Assembly (NCBI RefSeq): GCF_003585765.1 | Contig: NZ_CP021235.1 | Location: forward strand, 1,240,001 to 1,304,000 | Source: Pontibacter actiniarum | Lineage (GTDB): Bacteria; Bacteroidota; Bacteroidia; Cytophagales; Hymenobacteraceae | Length of the DNA: 64,000 nt | Direction of reading: 5' to 3' | Part shown: positions 48,161-56,627 of the stretch, in pieces | How the letters are laid out: each line of letters opens with the position of its first letter | Numbering within the stretch: position 1 is the stretch's first letter | Notes under the pieces: model-generated | Database searches by the model: none | Told to the model about the DNA's origin: nothing | What the model saw: the letters and a program-made list of their open reading frames with translations, nothing else | Program-made: the position numbers and the translations under genes

Positions 48161-50725
48161 TTAGGCTTCTTCGGGCTCTTCCGGTTCCGTTGTTTCCGGG
48201 TCAATCATATCGTCCGGGTTCAGCGTGTCTTCCGGTGACGGTTCAGACTGCTCCATTAGCAGCTCCTCTACCTCCTCCTCGTTTTCCACCTCTACCTTGG
48301 CCACAGACGAAATCTGGTCGCCTTCGGTAAGCTTAATCAGGCGAACACCCTGGGTGGCGCGTCCTATAACACGCAACTCCCCTACGCGCAGCCTGATCGT
48401 GATGCCAGAGCGGTTGATGATCATCAAGTCGTCTGTATCAACTACACCTTTAATGGCAACAAGCTTGCCAGTTTTGTCGGTCACGTTCATGGTCTTCACG
48501 CCTTTACCGCCACGGTTTGTGATGCGGTACTCCTCCAGAAGCGAGCGCTTGCCGAAGCCTTTTTCCGACACTACCAGCAGGTCTGTATTTTCATTTTCTA
48601 CACAAACCATACCAACTACCTTGTCATCCGGTCCGGCGAGGGTTACGGCACGCACACCGGCAGCCGTACGGCCCATCGGGCGCACCTGGTCCTCGTTAAA
48701 GCGGATGGCTCTGCCCGACTCCAGCGCGATGACGATTTCGCTGCTGGTGTTCGTCAGCTGTACGTCCAGCAGGCGGTCTCCGTCGTTGATCGAGATCGCG
48801 TTGATACCATTGGTTCTTGGGCGGGAGTATGCCTCCAGCACCGTCTTTTTAATGGTACCCTGCTCGGTGATGAACACAAGGTTGTGGTTGAGTACGTAAT
48901 CCTGATTTTTAAGGTCGTGCACATTTAGCACGGCACGCACTTTGTCATCCTTTTCTATCTGGATCAGGTTCTGAATCGCACGTCCTTTCGTGGTCTTCCC
49001 TCCTTCCGGAATCTCGTACACCTTCAGCCAGAACACACGGCCGAACTCTGTAAAGAACAGCATGTGGTGGTGGGTGTTGGCGATAAACAGGTGCTCGGTA
49101 AAGTCGCTGTCCTTGGATGCGGCCACCCCCCTGGAGCCTACGCCGCCACGGCTCTGGCTGCGGTACTCGTTCAGGGACGTGCGCTTGATATAGCCTTCGT
49201 GGGAGATGGTGATCACCATGTTCTCCTCCGGAATCATGTCTTCGTAAGAGATGTCGCCGGTGCTGGCCTCAATGCCGGTGCGGCGGCCATCTCCGTAGCG
49301 CTCCTTGATCTCTGCCAGCTCATCCTTGATGATCTGCATGCGCAGTCCCTCATCGTTGAGGATGGAAGTCAGGTAGTCTATCAGTTTCATGATCTCCTCG
49401 TACTCCTGCTGGATCTTGTCACGCTCCAGGCCTGTGAGGCGCTGCAGACGCATATCCAGAATAGCACGGGCCTGAATTTCTGACAGCTGGAAGCGCTCGA
49501 TCAAGCCGTTGCGGGCAACCTCCGGGTCACGCGAAGAGCGGATCAAGTTAATTACCTCGTCCAGGTTGTCCAGGGCGATCAGCAAGCCCTCCAGGATGTG
49601 GGCGCGCTTCTTGGCCTCGTCCAGCTCGTACTGCGTTCTGCGCACAACCACTTCGTGGCGGTGCTCCACAAAGTACTGGATCAGCTCCTTCAGGTTAAGC
49701 GTCATGGGGCGGCCTTTTACCAAGGCCACGTTGTTCACGCCAAAGGAAGACTGCAGGGCTGTATACTTGTACAGGTTGTTAAGCACCACGTTCGGAATGG
49801 CATCGCGCTTCAGGTCGTACACGATGCGCAGGCCGTCACGGTCCGACTCGTCGCGCAGGTCGGAGATGCCTTCGATTTTCTTTTCGTTGATGAGCGCAGC
49901 CGTCTTTTCGATCAGCGTGGCCTTGTTCACCATGTAAGGGATCTCGGTAACGATAATCTGCTCCTTGCCGCTCGGTGTGGTCTCGAAGTTAGCACGGGCA
50001 CGCATCAGCACGCGGCCGCGGCCGGTTTCAAAGGCAGACTTCACGCCATCGTAGCCGTGGATGATACCACCCGTCGGGAAGTCCGGCGCGGTAATGTACT
50101 GCATTAGCTCGGCTATGGTGATGTCGCGGTTATCGATGTAAGCGGTAATGCCGTTTACCACCTCCGTCAGGTTGTGCGGCGCCATGTTTGTCGCCATACC
50201 CACTGCGATGCCTGATGTACCGTTTACCAGCAGGTTTGGCAGTTTGGCAGGCATCACGCTTGGCTCCTTCAGGGAGTCGTCGAAGTTAGGTACAAAGTCT
50301 ACCGTGTTCTTGTCCAGGTCGGCCAGCAGCTCGTCGGCGATGCGCTTGAGGCGTGCCTCGGTATAACGCATGGCGGCCGGCGAGTCACCGTCGATGGAAC
50401 CGTAGTTACCCTGTCCGTCTACCAGCGGGTAGCGCAGCGACCATTCCTGGGCCATACGCACCATCGTTTCGTACACGGAGGAGTCGCCGTGCGGGTGGTA
50501 CTTACCCAGCACCTCTCCCACGATACGGGCCGACTTCTTGTAGGACTTGTTATAGGATACCCCCAGCTCGGACATTCCGTAAAGCACGCGGCGGTGCACA
50601 GGCTTTAATCCGTCCCGAACGTCGGGTAAGGCTCTGGAAATGATAACAGACATTGAGTAGTCGATGTACGCGCCGCGCATCTCATCCTCAATGTTGATCG
50701 GTATTATTCGTTCGCCTTCTGTCAT
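48161..50725 (-). CDS. gyrA: DNA gyrase subunit A
   Basis: This 854-residue subunit introduces negative supercoils together with GyrB. The catalytic tyrosine is Y121 in MRYTEARL. The quinolone region reads [12 protein letters not shown], with S82 and E86 at the places of E. coli S83 and D87. The C-terminal beta-pinwheel (about 510-830) follows, then an acidic tail (EPEEPEEA). The GyrA-box is [15 protein letters not shown]. No gyrB is near. No AAGTATAAA motif occurs inside. Confidence 0.97.
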   Translation of the reverse strand: MTEGERIIPINIEDEMRGAYIDYSMSVIISRALPDVRDGLKPVHRRVLYGMSELGVSYNKSYKKSARIVGEVLGKYHPHGDSSVYETMVRMAQEWSLRYPLVDGQGNYGSIDGDSPAAMRYTEARLKRIADELLADLDKNTVDFVPNFDDSLKEPSVMPAKLPNLLVNGTSGIAVGMATNMAPHNLTEVVNGITAYIDNRDITIAELMQYITAPDFPTGGIIHGYDGVKSAFETGRGRVLMRARANFETTPSGKEQIIVTEIPYMVNKATLIEKTAALINEKKIEGISDLRDESDRDGLRIVYDLKRDAIPNVVLNNLYKYTALQSSFGVNNVALVKGRPMTLNLKELIQYFVEHRHEVVVRRTQYELDEAKKRAHILEGLLIALDNLDEVINLIRSSRDPEVARNGLIERFQLSEIQARAILDMRLQRLTGLERDKIQQEYEEIMKLIDYLTSILNDEGLRMQIIKDELAEIKERYGDGRRTGIEASTGDISYEDMIPEENMVITISHEGYIKRTSLNEYRSQSRGGVGSRGVAASKDSDFTEHLFIANTHHHMLFFTEFGRVFWLKVYEIPEGGKTTKGRAIQNLIQIEKDDKVRAVLNVHDLKNQDYVLNHNLVFITEQGTIKKTVLEAYSRPRTNGINAISINDGDRLLDVQLTNTSSEIVIALESGRAIRFNEDQVRPMGRTAAGVRAVTLAGPDDKVVGMVCVENENTDLLVVSEKGFGKRSLLEEYRITNRGGKGVKTMNVTDKTGKLVAIKGVVDTDDLMIINRSGITIRLRVGELRVIGRATQGVRLIKLTEGDQISSVAKVEVENEEEVEELLMEQSEPSPEDTLNPDDMIDPETTEPEEPEEA

Positions 50726-50805
50726 GTTAAAAGGTCTAAAATAGATTGAAAGTCGTTATTTGAATGAGGCAAGTTAGGCAAAAAAGCCGTTATTGGCTAT
50801 ATAGC

Positions 50806-51048
50806 TTAATCCTTATTTTTGGCTTTGGAGTGCCCCTCGTGCGTTTTCTCCTGCGAGGTCTTGTCCATCTTCTCCCCCATCTTCGGGTTTTGCTTTTTCC
50901 AGAACGGCTGTCCGCGGAATTCCTGCGTGCCGTGCGGGTGCACCATGCGCACATGGCACGAGGCAATCGGGCAGGTTGGCTTACAGGAAATTACAGTTGC
51001 TGAGGTCAGCGCGAGGCTGAGTATGATTAGCAGTCGTTTTTTTGCCAT
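50806..51048 (-). CDS. Small Cys/His-rich lipoprotein
   Basis: This encodes 80 residues. The lipoprotein signal ends VISC (C22), followed by C26, C31, H32, H37 and H39 in CPIASCHVRMVHPHG. Then come FRGQPFWKKQNPKMGEK and a very basic/polar tail. The Cys/His group might bind metal or heme, but no CxxCH is present. I do not recognise the family. It lies 80 bp upstream of gyrA on the same strand. Confidence 0.72.
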   Translation of the reverse strand: MAKKRLLIILSLALTSATVISCKPTCPIASCHVRMVHPHGTQEFRGQPFWKKQNPKMGEKMDKTSQEKTHEGHSKAKNKD

Positions 51049-51183
51049 GAATTTAGATTTTAGAGCGCCTGCCGCCTTGGCACGCTCTCATATCCACATC
51101 ATACAAAATTAAGCATTTTTCCTTAAAAATAACAGTTTCTGCCACGATAATTGTGGCGCGTAAAGGCGCGAAAAAACCGCCTG

Positions 51184-51951
51184 TTACGGGTGAAAACCGT
51201 TGATGGTGAATCCTCCGTCCACGGCGATGGTTTGCCCTGTAATGTAGGCGGCGGCGGGCAGGCACAGGAAGGCAACGGCCCCGGCCACATCCTCCGGCTC
51301 TCCTACTTTCTGCATGGGTGTGCGCCCCACCACATTGTCGTAAAAATCCTGGTTCTGCAGCACCGTCTGTGCCAGTGGCGTGCGGATGTACCAGGGTGCC
51401 ACGGCGTTTACGCGTATCCTGTCTTTGGCCCATTCAGCAGCCAGGTTGCGGGTGAGCTGCGTCAGGGCAGCCTTGGTCATGCCGTAGATGCTGCCGGTGC
51501 GTACGTGCACCAACCCTGCCACGGAGGTGATGTGTACAATGTTACCCTGCTCCGACTCTTTCAGCAAAGGGTACAGAAGCCTGTTGAGCTCAAAGGCCGA
51601 CTGTAGGTTGGTCTGCATGATAAAATTGTACTCTTCGGTGCTGTAGTCGGCGGTGGGCTTGCGTATGTTGGTGCCTGCATTGTTGACCAGCACATCCAGC
51701 AGGCCCCACTCCTGCTGCACATAGGCCGCCACTTTGCTACGGCCCTCGGCGTTGCTCACGTCTGCCGACAGCACATGGAGGCGTTCCGGGTGTTCCTGCT
51801 GCAGCAGCTCGAGGTTCTCCTGCTTACGCGCTACGGCCAGTACTTCGGCACCAAGGTCTATAAGTTCTTTTACGGTTGCTTTTCCAATGCCCTTTGAGCC
51901 GCCTGTTACTACTGCCTTCTTGCCTGTCAGCAGCCATCTGTTTTGTGCCAT
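51184..51951 (-). CDS. SDR family oxidoreductase (tropinone-reductase-like)
   Basis: This 255-residue SDR has TGGSKGIG near residue 17, NNAGTN near residue 91, the catalytic Ser/Tyr/Lys in [20 protein letters not shown], and the C-terminal [14 protein letters not shown]. It follows the classical fold with NADP preference implied by the basic residue after the motif. The substrate is unknown, and the neighbours give no pathway. Confidence 0.9.
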   Translation of the reverse strand: MAQNRWLLTGKKAVVTGGSKGIGKATVKELIDLGAEVLAVARKQENLELLQQEHPERLHVLSADVSNAEGRSKVAAYVQQEWGLLDVLVNNAGTNIRKPTADYSTEEYNFIMQTNLQSAFELNRLLYPLLKESEQGNIVHITSVAGLVHVRTGSIYGMTKAALTQLTRNLAAEWAKDRIRVNAVAPWYIRTPLAQTVLQNQDFYDNVVGRTPMQKVGEPEDVAGAVAFLCLPAAAYITGQTIAVDGGFTINGFHP

Positions 51952-52403
51952 AGTTGTATTTAGTTAGATTTCTGGTTTTAAAGACTCAGTATAAGAAATT
52001 CAGGCGTCTTATGTTTCGCTTTTTCAGTTGCCCGGTGGTTTATACCGCGTTCGTGCTTTTGTAGGTTTGGAAAGTGCTAGTTGCTCCTGCTTTTTTCGAA
52101 AGCACTGCGCCCCGTGGTTTGGTAAGCGAAGGCGGATGCGGCTTGCAGGGTGCCCAGGGAGGCTGCAACGTGGTGTTATACTTGCTGATGGACTGATTTA
52201 GTCTTCCGGAACTGGTGTAGAGGTACTGGCAAAGCGCGCACAACAGAGCAGGCAAATGTATGATTGCAAACCAGTGTGAGGAAGAAAGTCCGCTGTTGGG
52301 ATGTGTCGGGTGTTCTTACTGCTTGCAATCCAGCTGGCAGAGCCTTTGGCGGCAGCTGTGTCTATGGCTACCAAAAAGCTTTTGTGCGCTTAAACAGGCA
52401 GGT
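51952..52403. other. Intergenic region (452 bp)
   Basis: I see no gene or clear RNA. It holds one AT-rich motif variant (GTTATACTT) and a short stretch like the RNase P RNA start (GAGGAAGAAAGTCCG), which is not supported by the rest. The SDR promoter should lie at its left end. Confidence 0.5.
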
Positions 52404-53423
52404 TTATTCCTGCCCGAGGATGCGGTGCCAGTACGCCAACAGGTACTGCTTGTCTACCTTAGGGCGGTTGTTGATTTCCTCAAACTGCAGTTCCCCTTCT
52501 GCATTCTGCCATACTTTGTACACGAACACATAGTTGCCCCCGCTCTCTTTCCAGCCGTCGAACTTGCCAAAGCGCAGGTCGTTGATCAGCAGGCTTCCGT
52601 CTCCGGGATTTTCTACGGTGTAGTAGCCTTTGGTTAGCTGCAGCAGCCGCTCCAGCTTTGGGTTGCCCCTGTAGGGCGCTAAAAGCGCCGCGTTCTGTGG
52701 CTCATAGGTGTAGCGCACCTGCCTGTTCTCATCCAGCAGCGAGTAAAAGCCATTGTAGAATCCGTCTTTCCCCTGGGCGGTCACAGACCAGAAAATCGTA
52801 TTGAGCGGCGTGGGTTTGCTGATGTAGGAAGTATAGCGAATGTCTTGCTGCTGCAGGTTAGCGGTAAATACCTCGTTCGCCATGCTTTTAGCGGCAAATG
52901 ACCAGAGCAGGTATGCCGAGCTGATGCCGAGGCCGGCATAGTTGAGGTACCGCCGCTTAGGGTTGCTGCGGCTGTAAAAGGCCGCCGCCACTACCAGCAC
53001 CAGGAAAGGAACGGTATAAAAAGGGTCTACCACGAACACATTGTAAAAGGCGACGCCGTAGTTGCTGAAAGGCCACAGCAGCTGTGTTCCCCAGGTGGTG
53101 CAGCTGTCCAGCAGCGCATGCGTCGTGAAACCCAGGAAGAACAGCAGCGTCCAGTCGCGGAAGGTGGCGCCCCGCTTGCGGTACAGCCGGTGCAGCAGCC
53201 ACCCCAGCACCGGTGACATGAGCAGTGCAAAAAGAAAGGAGTGTGTAAGAGAGCGATGGAAGCTTAGTTGCTGCACGGTGTCCAGCCAGGGGTTCAGGAG
53301 CACGTCCAGGTCCGGTATGGTGCCGGCTATAGCGCCCCAGACCATGGCCCTGTTGCCGAGCTTTTTCCCTGCCACAGCCTCTCCTACGGAGGCTCCAAGT
53401 ACGATTTGAGTTAATGAATCCAT
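52404..53423 (-). CDS. Membrane metal-dependent hydrolase, YdjM/DUF457 family
   Basis: This encodes 339 residues. The N-terminus MDSLTQIVLGASVGEAVAG and the motifs AGTIPDLDV and FHRSLTHSFLF (Asp/His metal ligands) identify the family. Several transmembrane helices follow (to about residue 190), and the C-terminal part is a soluble extracytoplasmic domain. E. coli YdjM is linked to the SOS response and to envelope lipids; the role here is open. It is a single gene, divergent from the channel-like gene. Confidence 0.88.
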   Translation of the reverse strand: MDSLTQIVLGASVGEAVAGKKLGNRAMVWGAIAGTIPDLDVLLNPWLDTVQQLSFHRSLTHSFLFALLMSPVLGWLLHRLYRKRGATFRDWTLLFFLGFTTHALLDSCTTWGTQLLWPFSNYGVAFYNVFVVDPFYTVPFLVLVVAAAFYSRSNPKRRYLNYAGLGISSAYLLWSFAAKSMANEVFTANLQQQDIRYTSYISKPTPLNTIFWSVTAQGKDGFYNGFYSLLDENRQVRYTYEPQNAALLAPYRGNPKLERLLQLTKGYYTVENPGDGSLLINDLRFGKFDGWKESGGNYVFVYKVWQNAEGELQFEEINNRPKVDKQYLLAYWHRILGQE

Positions 53424-53529
53424 TGCCGGAAGTTAGGCCCTGCCTGCTCAGCCAGTGCGGCGGCTGTAACTAAGGCTGTGCTGCAAAAGTATAAACAATC
53501 CTGCTGCACCCAAGCACTCATCTTTTTTT

Positions 53530-54567
53530 ATGAACGGTACAATTTATCTTGTTATTGGCGCTCTGCTCATCGGCACCGTCTGCTATGATCTTATTTACAC
53601 AACTTTTTCTCCTCGCGGGGCGGGGTTTGTCAGCAGCACTGTGTCCACGTTTATCTGGCGCTCCTTCTTCTGGATGAGCCGGCTCTTCAAGACAAAGCAA
53701 GTGCTGAATGGGGCCGGGATCGTGATTGTGGTGGCCGTGCTGCTAACCTGGGTGCTGCTGCTTTGGGCAGGCAATACCCTGGTGTACCTCTCCGACCCTG
53801 AGGCGGTGATAAACAGCACGTCCAAAGTGCCGGCAGACCTTGCGCAGCGTATCTACTTTACGGGCTACAACCTCTCTACCATGGGCAACGGGGATTACAA
53901 GGCAGGAACAGACGCCTGGCGCATTTACACGGCGTTTATTTCATTCTCGGGCTTGATCATGATTACCATTGCCATCACCTACATGGTGCCGGTGCTTTCG
54001 GCGGTAACGGCCCGGCGCGCCCTTAGCATACGCATTGCCGCCATTGGCCGGAGCCCGCAGAAAATGCTGCTGAACAACTGGAACGGCAAGGACTTTAAAA
54101 ACCTGGAGTCGCATTTTGAGAACCTTGCCCAGGCAGTGGCTGAGCAGGGGCAGTCGCACCTGGCCTACCCCGTGCTGCACTTCTTTCACCACACTGATAA
54201 AGTGGCAGCCCTGTTGCCTAACCTGGCTGCCCTGGATGAGTCGATTACGATCCTGCTGCTTTTCGTTCCGGAAGAGAAAAGGCCCAGCGACCAGACGCTT
54301 GTGCCGCTCCGCCAGGCCATTACGACGTTTCTGGGTTCGCTGACGGCGCTCTTCCTGAATCCTGGTTCTGTCATGGAGCCTAACCTGGACATCAGCAAAC
54401 TGGAGGAAGCGGGTATTCCGCTCGAAAAGCCAGAGTTGCACCGCATTGAGCACCTGAACAAGCGCCGCTGCACCCTAAAGGCCATGCTGGACTATGACGG
54501 ATGGGAGTGGAATGAAATCAGCGACCCTCCTTTCCACTCCAGCATGGACCTGCCGGAAATGCTTTAG
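53530..54567 (+). CDS. K+-channel-like membrane protein with TMGNGD filter
   Basis: This encodes 345 residues. Hydrophobic helices lie at about residues 4-22, 61-81 and 132-154. Between the last two is a pore-like loop FTGYNLSTMGNGDYKAG (T117-D122), which resembles the K+ channel filter TVGYGD but with MGNG. A cytosolic helical tail (about 160-345) with no RCK or cyclic-nucleotide domain follows. The layout is like two-helix channels of the Ion_trans_2 type with an extra helix. Ion selectivity is unknown. Its stop overlaps the convergent GNAT-like gene by 4 nt. Confidence 0.72.
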   Translation: MNGTIYLVIGALLIGTVCYDLIYTTFSPRGAGFVSSTVSTFIWRSFFWMSRLFKTKQVLNGAGIVIVVAVLLTWVLLLWAGNTLVYLSDPEAVINSTSKVPADLAQRIYFTGYNLSTMGNGDYKAGTDAWRIYTAFISFSGLIMITIAITYMVPVLSAVTARRALSIRIAAIGRSPQKMLLNNWNGKDFKNLESHFENLAQAVAEQGQSHLAYPVLHFFHHTDKVAALLPNLAALDESITILLLFVPEEKRPSDQTLVPLRQAITTFLGSLTALFLNPGSVMEPNLDISKLEEAGIPLEKPELHRIEHLNKRRCTLKAMLDYDGWEWNEISDPPFHSSMDLPEML

Positions 54568-55730
54568 CGGATAATCGGCATGCGCTTAAACTCCTTTGTC
54601 CTGTCGAAGAGGTAGCGGAAGGTGGCATGCGTTTTATAGATGCGGCCCCCGATCTGCTCCACCAGGTGCATCATTTTCGGGTTAAAGTCACCGATCCAGT
54701 TCATTTGCAGGTCTTCGTACGGCATGCTGGGGTTGCTCTGGATAATTTTGCCCGCTTCCACGATCATGGCGGCCTCCACCCCTTTGGCCTGCTGCTCCGG
54801 CGTAATGCCGAACACAATGCCGTACATAGTGGTGCAGGCGCCGCGCCAGCGGTGGAAGGCGAACTTCAGTTTCCCCCAGAGGTTCATGTTGCCGTTGACA
54901 TACTTAAACAGCCCGTTCAGCTCCGGAATAGCGATAAAGAAGCCGATGGGTTCCTCATTGTAATAGGCAAACCACATGATGCGCTCGTCGATGACCGGCT
55001 TTAGCGTGTGCATGATGGTGGTGGCCTGCGCCTCGCTCATGGCTTTTACGCCTTCGTGCTTGGCCCATCCCTTGTTGTATACCGTCCGGAAATCCTCCGT
55101 GTACTTCTTCAGGTCCTTCTTGTCCATGTGCTGAAAGGTGTAGCCCGGGTCGCTGAGGATGCGCATGGCCTTTTCATGGTATTTCTGCGGCAGCGGATCG
55201 TCTACTTTTCTGTAGTAAGTATACTGGTTAAAGTACACCTGAAAGCCGTAGTTCTCGAGCAGCTTCTGGTAGTAGGGGTAGTTGTAATGCATGCCGTAGG
55301 TCGGCGCATGGAAGCCGTCGATCAGCAGGCCCCACCATTTGTCGCGGTCGCCCAGGTTTATGGGGCCGTCCATGGCCTCCATGCCGCGCTCCTGCAGCCA
55401 GTCGCGGCAGGCGTCGAAGAGGATGTTGGCGGCCTCCTGGTTATCTATGCAGTCGAAGAAGCCCATGCCCCCGGTGGGCTGCGATGTTGCCCTGGCTGTT
55501 TTCTTATTGATGAAAGCGGCTACACGGCCAATGGTTTTGCCTTTCTCGTCATGCAGTATCCAGCGGATAGCCTCGCCATTGCGCAGCAGCTTGTTCTTTT
55601 TCGGATCGAACACATTGTCGATGTCCTTGTCGAGCGGGCGAATGTAGTTTGGGTCTTTTTTGTACAGTTGCACCTGCATCATCAGGAACTCTCTGGCAAG
55701 CTCGGGCGTGTTTACCTCTATCAGTTTCAT
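54564..55730 (-). CDS. GNAT-like N-acetyltransferase family protein
   Basis: This encodes 388 residues. The first half has VQLYKKDPNYIRP and the region IGRVAAFINKKTA; the second has EPIGFFIAIPELN and GITPEQQAKGVEAAMI, which recall an acetyl-CoA loop (QxxGxG/A type). It probably contains two GNAT folds. I recognise it as a common Bacteroidota 'hypothetical, GNAT' protein; the substrate is unknown. It has an AAGTATAAA motif 31 bp upstream. Confidence 0.75.
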   Translation of the reverse strand: MKLIEVNTPELAREFLMMQVQLYKKDPNYIRPLDKDIDNVFDPKKNKLLRNGEAIRWILHDEKGKTIGRVAAFINKKTARATSQPTGGMGFFDCIDNQEAANILFDACRDWLQERGMEAMDGPINLGDRDKWWGLLIDGFHAPTYGMHYNYPYYQKLLENYGFQVYFNQYTYYRKVDDPLPQKYHEKAMRILSDPGYTFQHMDKKDLKKYTEDFRTVYNKGWAKHEGVKAMSEAQATTIMHTLKPVIDERIMWFAYYNEEPIGFFIAIPELNGLFKYVNGNMNLWGKLKFAFHRWRGACTTMYGIVFGITPEQQAKGVEAAMIVEAGKIIQSNPSMPYEDLQMNWIGDFNPKMMHLVEQIGGRIYKTHATFRYLFDRTKEFKRMPIIR

Positions 55731-56251
55731 AGGTTATTTCTAGATCAGAACTGCTAAGTAAAGTATAAACTTTAAAAAATGGAAGTAGAAAGCGCTTTAG
55801 GCTACCCACAGGTCTGTCAGTATAGTAAGGCCAATGCTTATGAGTATGCCGGGGTGTATGCCATCAACTGAAAGCCATGGAGTGCATACAGCGACTGGCC
55901 GGGCAGTAAACAATAACGCTTATAAGGCCTTTATCCCCGAACTGATCAGCCGCGACTTGCAACACCTGCTCCGGCGCTGTTGCGGTTGCATGCATCCTGT
56001 CTCAACCCTTGCTGGCTTGCATGGCAAAGGTGTGAAACAGCCTCAGCCTTTCTAGCTGCCGCAAGTGGACTTACCGTTTCCGCGAATACCTGAAGTCTCC
56101 GGCCTGTGCCGCTGGCATGTATTTGCTACTGTACAGGGAAGCGCCTGTTACAGCCCAACACAGATTATATGATCTGCAACCGCAGACTATTGGTGGTGTA
56201 ATCAGTAAAGGTGTTTTGAAAGAGAAAGATTGTGCGAGACGGGCAGAAAAG
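55731..56251. other. Intergenic region (521 bp)
   Basis: It holds one AAGTATAAA motif (55761). A 73-codon frame at 55834 has no family-like features. I see nothing else until the tRNA terminator. Confidence 0.6.
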
Positions 56252-56284
56252 AAAAAAGCCTTCAGATTTCTCTGAAGGCTTTTT
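56252..56284 (-). terminator. Terminator after the tRNA-Thr genes
   Basis: AAAAAGCCTTCAGA pairs with TCTGAAGGCTTTTT around TTTC, ending the tRNA transcript on the minus strand. Confidence 0.87.
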
Positions 56285-56292
56285 CACTTAAG

Positions 56293-56365
<73 letters not shown>

Positions 56366-56422
56366 TTGTACTTATTTTGAACTGAAAAGCAGATGCAGTA
56401 CAAACATTTGCTTTTGGAGTTG

Positions 56423-56495
<73 letters not shown>

Positions 56496-56535
56496 TTAAC
56501 CTTTTTTTGTGCTGCTTTATTGTGTTAAAGCGTTG

Positions 56536-56566
56536 CAAAGGTAGGGCTAAGAATTTATTATGCAAA
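56536..56566 (-). promoter_or_regulatory. Promoter of the tRNA-Thr pair
   Basis: On the minus strand, TTTG (56566-56563) and TACCTTTG (56543-56536) are 19 bp apart, a near-consensus Bacteroidota promoter. Confidence 0.75.
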
Positions 56567-56580
56567 CACCCCCTGAAACT

Positions 56581-56624
56581 TTTTTCGCCTGACTATTCTA
56601 AGGTTTTGAAAGTCAGGCGAAAAA
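56581..56624 (-). other. Stem-loop after the DUF349 gene
   Basis: TTTTTCGCCTGACT (56581-56594) pairs with AGTCAGGCGAAAAA (56611-56624) around a 16-nt loop, 3 bp after the stop. There is no trailing U-run, so terminator function is possible but not certain. Confidence 0.55.
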
Positions 56625-56627
56625 TTT

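Noticed and set aside
52270..52400. Possible RNase P RNA (GAGGAAGAAAGTCCG near 52276)
   Set aside because: Only this short word resembles the 5' conserved region, and with an insertion; the other conserved RNase P segments are missing.
55834..56055. 73-codon frame with several Cys and Met
   Set aside because: No promoter, start context or family character; the GC and codon pattern do not look coding.
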